Shown here: piece by piece, positions 1 through 3,243 of the stretch
How the letters are laid out: every line of letters begins with the position of its first letter
Position numbering within the stretch: the stretch's first letter is position 1
Assembly: GCA_016199665.1 (NCBI GenBank)
Contig: JACQGG010000025.1
Location: 1 to 5,481 of the forward strand
Direction: 5' to 3'
Length of the DNA stretch: 5,481 nucleotides
Origin: Acidobacteriota bacterium
GTDB lineage: Bacteria > Acidobacteriota > UBA6911 > JACQSX01
The notes under the pieces: model-generated
Told to the model about the DNA's origin: nothing
Seen by the model: only the letters and a program-made list of their open reading frames with translations
Database searches by the model: none
Position numbers and translations under genes: made by a program

Positions 1-213
1 GCATCGATCCGATCCTTCTTGGCTTTGCCACCGTGGATGGCTTTTCATGTACAGAGCATGACCGAGGACGAAGGGAATCTTCTCTCGGGCGCACAGGTCG
101 GCAATCCAGTACCAGGTAAAGATGCATTCGACGGCCACGACCAGATCGCCGCGATAAGGAGCGACCGTGCGGAGAAAGACGCCAGGATCGCAGCGGATAT
201 TTTCATGGAGCGG
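1..213 (-). mobile_element. IS110-family transposase fragment (N-terminal DEDD region), truncated and frameshifted
   Basis: On the minus strand the translation from about 213 down to 46 contains VAPYRGDLVVAVECIFTWYW and then IADLCAREKIPFVLGHALYM, the signature N-terminal region of IS110-family DEDD transposases. After the codons for MK the frame breaks. A run of four T's at 42-45 (plus strand) is one longer than needed. Removing one restores AIHGGKAKKDRID, the next conserved family block, which continues off the window. The Glu of VEC and the DRID aspartates correspond to DEDD catalytic positions. The first Asp (GID motif) is absent because the similarity stops near LHENI at about 205-213, so roughly the first 30 residues are missing. 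The copy is therefore a broken remnant. IS110/IS1111 relatives include elements that insert in attC sites, which fits the attC-like sequence directly to the right. Family assignment is confident; the exact edge is not. Confidence 0.85.
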
Positions 214-226
214 GCCGGCAACCCCA

Positions 227-259
227 CCGCGAAGCGGTTTAGTTCAACAAGGGTTAGGC
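227..259 (+). other. Right half of an attC-like recombination site (R' box GTTAGGC)
   Basis: GTTAGGC at 253-259 fits the integron core site GTTRRRY exactly. It is preceded by GGTTTAGTTCAAC, similar to the GGCTTAACTCAA spacing sequence seen before the core of many attC sites, and by a small stem-loop CCGC-GAA-GCGG (227-237), which could be the hairpin tip. The expected left half (R'' box RYYYAAC) is not recognisable and IS110 sequence lies there instead. The start codon of the nuclease gene follows 7 nt after the box, as in a gene cassette. Seen: the box, the stem-loop and the spacing. Inferred: an attC site disrupted by the IS element or by a later deletion. Confidence 0.5.
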
Positions 260-266
260 GAATCAG

Positions 267-1070
267 ATGAACGACTACTACGTTTACGTCTACATCGATC
301 CAAGAAACCACGAGGAGTTTTACTACGGCAAGGGCGTAGGTTCGCGCAGGAGCGCGCACCTTGATGATCAGTCGCACTCCGACAAGGCCAAGCGGATCGC
401 CGAGATACAGAAGGAGGGGCTCACCCCAATCGTCCGCGTCATAGCTCGAGGACTGTCAGAGGCCGAGGCACTCCTCGTCGAGAAGACGCTCCTGTGGAAG
501 CTGGCGAAGTGGACGACGAACATATCGACAGGCCATTTTGCCGACAAGTTTTGGCCGCACAACACGCTCCACAAGGAACTGTCCGGCTTTGATTTTAGGA
601 ACGGCTTGTATTACTACAACGTGGGGGAAGGAACCCACCGGAACTGGGATGACCAGGTTGAATTCGGCTTCATTTCCGCAGGGCAGGGGGCGCGCTGGCG
701 CAAGGCTATGCTCGGGTTCAACGAGGGCGATGTGGTCGCCGCGTATTTGAAACGCCGCGGGTTCGTAGGAATCGGAAAGATCTTGTCTCGCGCCAGTCGG
801 ATTAAAGACGTCAAGATCAAGGGGCGGCCGCTTCTGCAGTTGCCTCTTCGCTGTCGGAGGATGGCTGACAACTGCGATGACGTAGAGCGTTCAGAATACG
901 TGTGCCGTGTGGAATGGCTAGCCTCCGAGCCGAGAGAGCAAGCCAAGTGGAGGGCTGCACCGAAGTTGTACACAACGACGCATGTCCGGGCGTCCCTCGA
1001 TGGGCAACCAGAGACCATGAGTTTTCTCGAACGGGAATTCAAGGTGTCCATCCGAGAGGTGATTGCCTAA
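267..1070 (+). CDS. GIY-YIG (LEM-3-like/COG3680-like) nuclease fused to an EVE/PUA-like C-terminal domain
   Basis: 267 residues. The N-terminal part (about 4-85) is a GIY-YIG nuclease domain. The two catalytic strands are YVY at 5-7 and YYG at 19-21, eleven residues apart, followed by GKGVGSRRSAHL with the expected Arg (27 or 28), and by Glu72 in LLVEKTLL as the probable metal ligand. The opening IDPRNHEEFYYGKG resembles the LEM-3-like branch. The C-terminal part (about 113-225), with YYYNVGEGTHRNWDD, FGFISAGQGARW, EGDVVAAYLKRRGFVGIGKI, resembles EVE/PUA-like domains, some of which bind modified bases. That pairing suggests cleavage of modified DNA (restriction or anti-phage role), but this is inference and substrate is unknown. 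The ATG lies 7 nt after an attC-like core box. No strong ribosome binding site is visible. The TAA stop lies inside the next attC-like left box. The frame is intact and both catalytic strands are retained, so the gene appears functional. The nuclease domain call is firm; the second domain is less certain. Confidence 0.85.
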   Translation: MNDYYVYVYIDPRNHEEFYYGKGVGSRRSAHLDDQSHSDKAKRIAEIQKEGLTPIVRVIARGLSEAEALLVEKTLLWKLAKWTTNISTGHFADKFWPHNTLHKELSGFDFRNGLYYYNVGEGTHRNWDDQVEFGFISAGQGARWRKAMLGFNEGDVVAAYLKRRGFVGIGKILSRASRIKDVKIKGRPLLQLPLRCRRMADNCDDVERSEYVCRVEWLASEPREQAKWRAAPKLYTTTHVRASLDGQPETMSFLEREFKVSIREVIA

Positions 1071-1122
1071 CCCGCGGGTGGAGCGGCCGGCGTTCCGGCG
1101 CCGCTGAGCCGCAGCGTCATGC
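1065..1122 (+). other. Candidate attC site, 58 bp, closing the nuclease cassette
   Basis: The left box GCCTAAC (1065-1071) fits RYYYAAC exactly and contains the nuclease stop codon, a common cassette arrangement. An imperfect nested stem follows: GCGG (1074-1077) with CCGC (1109-1112), AGCG (1082-1085) with CGCT (1102-1105), and GCCGG (1086-1090) with CCGGC (1095-1099) around the loop CGTT, with two bulged bases at 1100-1101. The right box would be GTCATGC (1116-1122), which pairs with the left box at 5 of 7 positions but breaks the GTT rule. The 58 bp length is normal for short attC sites. The degenerate right box could mean an inactive or decayed site. Confidence 0.5.
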
Positions 1123-1131
1123 GAATGAAGG

Positions 1132-1272
1132 AGTAACTTCCCGCGAAAGGTTCGGGATCTGATCCGAGACCTCGAGCAAGCGGGGTTCGTCGATTACGAA
1201 CGGGAGGGCAGGTCGCTGCCCGCGCCGATGTCCGGGCGCGAGTTCGTGAATGCCTTGCAGGGGTTCGCATAA
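1132..1272 (+). pseudogene. HicA-like remnant
   Basis: An open frame without a usable start encodes 46 residues. The first half, FPRKVRDLIRDLEQAGF, resembles the N-terminus of HicA toxins (small double-stranded-RNA-binding-fold mRNA interferases of hicAB modules). The glycine/GSH(R) segment with the catalytic His that should follow AGF is absent, and the frame continues into EGRSLPAPMSGREFVNALQG, which I do not recognise. It could be the C-terminus of a HicB-type antitoxin joined by deletion. A stop codon lies just upstream in frame (1126-1128) and no ATG, GTG or TTG precedes the homology. A good ribosome binding site, AAGGAG (1128-1133), is still visible where a start region would be. The remnant sits between two attC-like segments, so it may be a decayed cassette. 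The HicA call rests on about 17 residues. Confidence 0.4.
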
Positions 1273-1324
1273 ACCGCCCATGCAGCCGCCGGGCTTCGCT
1301 CGCGGCTGATGGGCAAGGTTCGGC
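1267..1324 (+). other. Candidate attC-like hairpin, about 57 bp
   Basis: A long imperfect inverted repeat: AACC (1272-1275) pairs with GGTT (1317-1320), GCCCAT (1276-1281) with ATGGGC (1309-1314), and AGCCGC (1284-1289) with GCGGCT (1302-1307), leaving a 12-nt loop. The right arm has two bulged A's at 1315-1316, and a small asymmetric internal loop separates the two inner stems. The AAC/GTT triplets pair as in attC, and the preceding frame's TAA stop (1270-1272) overlaps the left box. The boxes deviate from consensus (left GCATAAAC, right GTTCGGC), so this may be a degenerate attC or just a hairpin acting as a terminator-like structure. No T-run follows. Confidence 0.42.
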
Positions 1325-1364
1325 CGCTTTAGGTTTTCGGCAGTAGCGGTAACGGGCACCAGGG

Positions 1365-1373
1365 TGGTACTGT
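1365..1373 (+). promoter_or_regulatory. Candidate extended -10 element for the toxin-antitoxin pair
   Basis: TGG followed by TACTGT (1368-1373) fits an extended -10 (TGnTAnnnT). It ends 6 nt before the antitoxin ATG, so transcription would begin at or next to the start codon. No ribosome binding site is visible in that interval, consistent with a leaderless message. No convincing -35 is seen. The orphan antitoxin further right has the same arrangement. Confidence 0.4.
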
Positions 1374-1379
1374 AGAGCT

Positions 1380-1625
1380 ATGAAGCCGAAGGCAGAGGCA
1401 TTACTGGAAGAAGCACTCGAGCTATCAGAGCGGGAGCGTGCGGAGATCGCGGGAGCACTCTTGGAGAGTCTTGAGCCACCCCTGGATCCGGAGGTTGATC
1501 AGGCTTGGCGTGAAGAGGTGGCGCGACGCGTGGCACAGCTCGAGGCCGGCGGGGTAGAGACGATTCCGTGGGAGCAGGTGCGCGACCAGCTATGGGCGCG
1601 ATTGAGTGAAGCGCGCCGGCGTTGA
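1380..1625 (+). CDS. Type II antitoxin, putative addiction-module component (Unstab_antitox/TIGR02574-like)
   Basis: 81 residues. The sequence follows the short antitoxin family whose members read roughly KAEALLEEALxLxxxERAELAxxLLESLE, then DPEVxxAWxEEVxRRxxxLExG and a C-terminal VETIPWEEV-type motif. Here these are residues 4-32, 36-56 and 59-67. The first part would form the dimeric DNA-binding/helical region and the acidic, Trp-containing C-terminal helices would wrap the toxin. It would neutralise the ParE/RelE-like toxin encoded by the next gene and repress the shared promoter. It overlaps the toxin gene by 20 nt, implying translational coupling. The ATG at 1380 is the only start that gives the normal family N-terminus. 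No ribosome binding site precedes it. The family call is strong by pattern; the repression is inferred from the family. Confidence 0.88.
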   Translation: MKPKAEALLEEALELSERERAEIAGALLESLEPPLDPEVDQAWREEVARRVAQLEAGGVETIPWEQVRDQLWARLSEARRR

Positions 1626-1902
1626 GCTGCTGCCGCAGGCTCTCCAGGAGATTGAGGAGGCTGAGGCCTGGTATCTGGAGCGGAGCGCTCGAGCGGCGGA
1701 GGCGTTCCTCCGGGAGTTGGAGTACGGGTTCGTGCTGGTTCGAGAAGCGCCCGATTCCTGGCCCCGCTACGAGGCGGGCACTCGGCGCTATCCCCTGCGC
1801 AGCTATCCCTACAGTATCGTTTACCGGCAGACGCGACAGGGAATTCAGGTTGTGGCTGTTGCCCACCATCGCCGCAAGCCAATGTACTGGCGCGCCAGAT
1901 GA
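1606..1902 (+). CDS. ParE/RelE-superfamily toxin
   Basis: 98 residues with a GTG start at 1606 inside the antitoxin gene. The order of motifs is that of ParE/RelE toxins: an N-terminal strand and helix pair (VELLPQALQEIEEAEAWY, 6-23), a second helix (about 25-48), then the strands RRYPLRSYPYSIVYR (60-74) and IQVVAVAHHRRKPMYWR (80-96). The basic and aromatic C-terminal patch (His87, His88, Arg89, Arg90, Tyr94, Arg96) and Arg60, Arg61 and Arg65 are where RelE relatives have active-site or contact residues. Whether this one cuts ribosome-bound mRNA (RelE type) or poisons gyrase (ParE type) cannot be told from sequence. The pair is complete and undamaged. Downstream there is a short attC-like fragment but no clear complete site. 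Cassette-borne toxin-antitoxin pairs are thought to stabilise arrays. Confidence 0.9.
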   Translation: MKRAGVELLPQALQEIEEAEAWYLERSARAAEAFLRELEYGFVLVREAPDSWPRYEAGTRRYPLRSYPYSIVYRQTRQGIQVVAVAHHRRKPMYWRAR

Positions 1903-1908
1903 GGGACG

Positions 1909-1927
1909 GCCGAACAAGCGGTTGGGC
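1909..1927 (+). other. Short attC-box-like inverted repeat after the toxin gene
   Basis: GCCGAAC (1909-1915) and GTTGGGC (1921-1927) form a near-perfect 7-bp inverted pair separated by five bases. GTTGGGC fits the GTTRRRY core box, and GCCGAAC is one base off RYYYAAC. The boxes are far too close together to make a whole attC, so this is either the left part of a decayed site or a coincidence. Its position just after the toxin stop codon is the only contextual support. Confidence 0.25.
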
Positions 1928-1948
1928 GGACAACACCGGAATACGAGA

Positions 1949-1964
1949 ACACGAAGACACGAAG
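1949..1964 (+). repeat. Two tandem copies of an 8-bp ACACGAAG unit
   Basis: ACACGAAG occurs at 1949-1956 and again at 1957-1964, inside the non-coding gap between the toxin gene and the next gene (1903-2019). Apart from this, the adjacent 13-bp tandem repeat and the box-like pair at 1909-1927, I see no gene or promoter in the gap. Confidence 0.6.
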
Positions 1965-1985
1965 ACGAGGACGCCGCGTGGACAG

Positions 1986-2011
1986 TCGAATCGCTGGATC
2001 GAATCGCTGGA
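1986..2011 (+). repeat. Perfect 13-bp tandem duplication just upstream of a start codon
   Basis: TCGAATCGCTGGA is present twice back to back (1986-1998 and 1999-2011). The second copy ends inside the ribosome binding site GGAGG (2009-2013) of the gene starting at 2020. The first copy ends in TGGA followed by T, so it does not recreate the full site. It may be a recent slippage or duplication event. Confidence 0.8.
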
Positions 2012-2019
2012 GGTAGCCT

Positions 2020-2328
2020 ATGACGTGGGTCACCGACCTAAGTCACTTCGTCGACGCCGAGACCAGCCACTTGCCGACGAATGTTCCTGGCCCCGCGCGC
2101 CGGCTGATGGAGCATCTGACCCGAATCGTGGCGGCGGCCACCACGGCGGCGGACGGTCACAATCACACCATCGACGAGGTCAAGTGCCGGCGACGCCCCG
2201 GCCATCGTGCGTGCCCCGGCGTCATTGAGCACCACGTATGAGCCGACGAACGGATCACGTGGCAGTGCCCCCGCTGCGGCGATAACGGAGTCATCTCGAA
2301 CTGGCAATCGATGGCGGGGGACTGTTAG
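2020..2328 (+). pseudogene. Small zinc-ribbon-like conserved hypothetical protein, interrupted by an in-frame TGA
   Basis: The gene starts with ATG at 2020, six bases after a clear GGAGG ribosome binding site. It encodes MTWVTDLSHFVDAE, PGPARRLMEHL, then CRRRPGHRACPG, and meets TGA at 2239-2241 (codon 74). The same frame continues for 28 codons with ADERITWQCPRCGDNGVIS to TAG at 2326-2328. The second part completes a four-cysteine set (Cys56, Cys65, Cys83, Cys86) that looks like a zinc ribbon, and the CPRCGDNGVIS ending matches my memory of a small bacterial family that starts WVTDLSHFLD. A CGA (Arg) to TGA change would explain the interruption. The 73-residue product has only half of the metal site and is probably non-functional. 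The function of the family is unknown to me. A sequencing error or read-through cannot be excluded. Confidence 0.7.
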
Positions 2329-2419
2329 ACCGGTGCAACCCGTGCACTGACGAACGGGCTTGCCCACTCGAAACGGGGGGAACGTTCGAAAGACACTGAG
2401 CCGACAGGGCCTACAAACC
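2329..2419 (+). other. Non-coding spacer before the attC-like site
   Basis: No gene or promoter is recognised. It contains a small stem-loop GTGCA-ACCCG-TGCAC near its left end and overlapping short palindromes AACGTT and TTCGAA near 2393-2400. These are too short to assign a role. Confidence 0.4.
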
Positions 2420-2492
2420 GCCCAACACGGCTTGCAGCCGACGGCGGCCGGTGTGACGATGAGCCGCCGCGGCTCATCGCGAAACGTTCTGC
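2420..2492 (+). other. Candidate attC site with a 12-bp stem and one extrahelical base
   Basis: The left box GCCCAAC (2420-2426) fits RYYYAAC. The segment GCAGCCGACGGCGGC and its partner fold into a stem: AGCCG (2436-2440) with CGGCT (2470-2474), and CGGCGGC (2442-2448) with GCCGCCG (2463-2469), leaving A2441 as a single bulged base and a 14-nt loop (2449-2462). A lone extrahelical base in the stem is a hallmark of attC folding and sets strand choice by the integrase. The right box is GTTCTGC (2486-2492), keeping the GTT cleavage triplet but deviating after it. The next gene starts 14 nt later. The total of 73 bp is in the usual attC range. This is the best-formed site in the window. Confidence 0.62.
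2457..2479 (+). repeat. Near-perfect 23-bp palindrome inside the attC-like site
   Basis: Eleven bases starting CGATGAGCCGC (2457-2467) are repeated in inverted orientation as GCGGCTCATCG (2469-2479) around a single central base. This hairpin shares its right-hand bases with the attC-like stem described for 2436-2474, so the two folds exclude each other. It could alternatively act as a protein-binding operator for the gene at 2507. Confidence 0.75.
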
Positions 2493-2506
2493 GAGAGAAA
2501 TGAAGA

Positions 2507-2947
2507 ATGACCATCGGACGAAATGATCCGTGTCCTTGTGGGAGTGGGAAGAAGTATAAGAAGTGTTGTGGAAGTGCCCTTCCATCAGCGGCACATCCAT
2601 CCTCCATCGGCAACTTCCGTTTTGAGGCTGGGGGCTATGGTAGCCCTGGCGGTGCATTCGTGCCTTCAATCCTTTGTCAAAAGCGATTATCAGAGACAGA
2701 ATGGCGAGACCATTTTGTCCTGGCGAATCCCACGGCTCCACATCACGACCATGACTCGGCGGTCGCTACGGCGGAGACTGACTTGTCGGAAGCGTTCGCA
2801 GCAAAACAGGAGGGCGGAACAGATGCCCATCTTGCAATGTCCCTGAAGTCCAAGGGTTATGTGAACGTCACCGGATTCAAGATCATCAAAAAAGAAGGAA
2901 ACGCAGAACAACGGAGTCCAGGCGCCGCGGACAAGCCGCGCGCCTGA
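2507..2947 (+). CDS. SEC-C zinc-motif protein, two-part hypothetical
   Basis: 146 residues. It opens with a textbook SEC-C motif (residues 5-22: RNDPCPCGSGKKYKKCCG), whose Cys9, Cys11, Cys20 and Cys21 bind zinc; the motif is best known from the SecA C-terminus, where it contacts SecB and the ribosome, but also occurs at the end of many unrelated small proteins. The rest (about 35-135) has FRFEAGGYGSPGGAFVP, WRDHFVLANP and a C-terminal DAHLAMSLKSKGYVNVTGFKII. I do not recognise a named domain there, although an N-terminal SEC-C followed by such a region appears to be a recurrent arrangement. Cysteine 57 is the only other cysteine. No signal peptide or membrane segment is seen, so it is cytoplasmic. 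The ATG at 2507 follows the attC-like right box by 14 nt with only a weak GAAG as ribosome binding site. The TGA stop falls in the next attC-like left box. Confidence 0.75.
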   Translation: MTIGRNDPCPCGSGKKYKKCCGSALPSAAHPSSIGNFRFEAGGYGSPGGAFVPSILCQKRLSETEWRDHFVLANPTAPHHDHDSAVATAETDLSEAFAAKQEGGTDAHLAMSLKSKGYVNVTGFKIIKKEGNAEQRSPGAADKPRA

Positions 2948-2988
2948 CTTCCGGCCGTTGGGCCGACAGGTGAACGCTGGGGTTGGCG
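2942..2988 (+). other. Short degenerate attC-like site closing the SEC-C cassette
   Basis: The left box GCCTGAC (2942-2948) is one base off RYYYAAC and contains the SEC-C gene stop codon. CGGCC (2952-2956) pairs with GGCCG (2961-2965) around GTTG. The right end, GTGAACGCTGGGGTTGGC, resembles the common attC right arm that ends GCTGAACGCC..GTTAGGC. The core GTTGGCG (2982-2988) looks like GTTRRRY with one base lost. The outer boxes pair well if one T is bulged. At 47 bp it is shorter than usual. GTTGGGC at 2957-2963 also fits the core consensus but lies in the hairpin loop region. Confidence 0.42.
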
Positions 2989-2993
2989 GAAAA

Positions 2994-3002
2994 TGGTAGA
3001 AT
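2994..3002 (+). promoter_or_regulatory. Candidate extended -10 element for the orphan antitoxin
   Basis: TGG followed by TAGAAT (2997-3002) is a strong extended -10 (TGnTAnAAT). It ends 5 nt before the ATG at 3008, which would put the transcript start at the start codon. The same layout (TGGTAnnnT directly before the ATG, no ribosome binding site) precedes the antitoxin at 1380. Confidence 0.45.
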
Positions 3003-3007
3003 ACTTT

Positions 3008-3185
3008 ATGCCTACGGAAACTGAAAAAGCAGCGGGCCATCGAGGCGCTAAGTACCCTTCCCGACGATGCCACGATTGAGGATGCCATCGAGCGGCTCCG
3101 TTTCATTGCGAAGATTGAAGAAGGTCTTCGTCAGTCTAAGGCGGGGCGTCTCGTCCCTCACGAAGAGGTCAAGAAGCAGTTCTGA
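3008..3185 (+). pseudogene. Antitoxin-like gene (RelB/addiction-module type) with a one-base frameshift
   Basis: From 3021 to the TGA at 3183-3185 the frame encodes QRAIEALSTLPDDATIEDAI, ERLRFIAKIEEGLRQSKAGR and LVPHEEVKKQF. This matches the pattern of small antitoxins that read KxxAIExLxxLPDDATxEDIxExLxFIxKIExGLxxxxxGxxxPHEEV. That frame has no start codon. The ATG at 3008 opens MPTETEK in another frame, and deleting one A from the run of five at 3024-3028 joins the two parts into MPTETEKQRAIEALSTLP. The simplest reading is a homopolymer indel in a gene of about 58 codons. No RelE/ParE-type toxin follows: only 58 nt separate it from the convergent gene. It is therefore a damaged or orphan antitoxin at the right edge of the array. 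Confidence 0.65.
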
Positions 3186-3243
3186 CGTGAGGTTCATTCT
3201 TTGTAGATCTTCCAGCGCGTTGATCCCGGAAGTATCAGCTCCC

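Noticed and set aside
45..377. Minus-strand open frame of 110 codons over the transposase fragment and nuclease start
   Set aside because: The IS110 similarity is in a different minus-strand frame; this frame shows no family pattern and overlaps the start of a well-supported gene.
614..1051. Minus-strand open frame of 145 codons opposite the GIY-YIG gene
   Set aside because: It is antisense to a gene with clear domain motifs and shows no recognisable motif of its own.
1276..1314. Hairpin as a Rho-independent terminator
   Set aside because: The stem is strong, but AAGGTTCGG follows instead of a T-run.
1378..1960. Long minus-strand open frames opposite the toxin-antitoxin pair (179 and 153 codons)
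   Set aside because: High GC content removes stops from the complement; the peptides are Pro/Arg/Ser-rich without domains, while the plus strand carries a classic toxin-antitoxin pair.
2239..2241. TGA read as selenocysteine
   Set aside because: No SECIS-like hairpin with the expected apical loop is apparent just downstream, and the position lies outside the CxxC metal site; a CGA-to-TGA mutation is simpler.
2038..2741. Minus-strand open frames of 191 and 138 codons
   Set aside because: They cover the zinc-ribbon gene, the attC-like hairpin and the SEC-C gene in antisense and have no recognisable motif.
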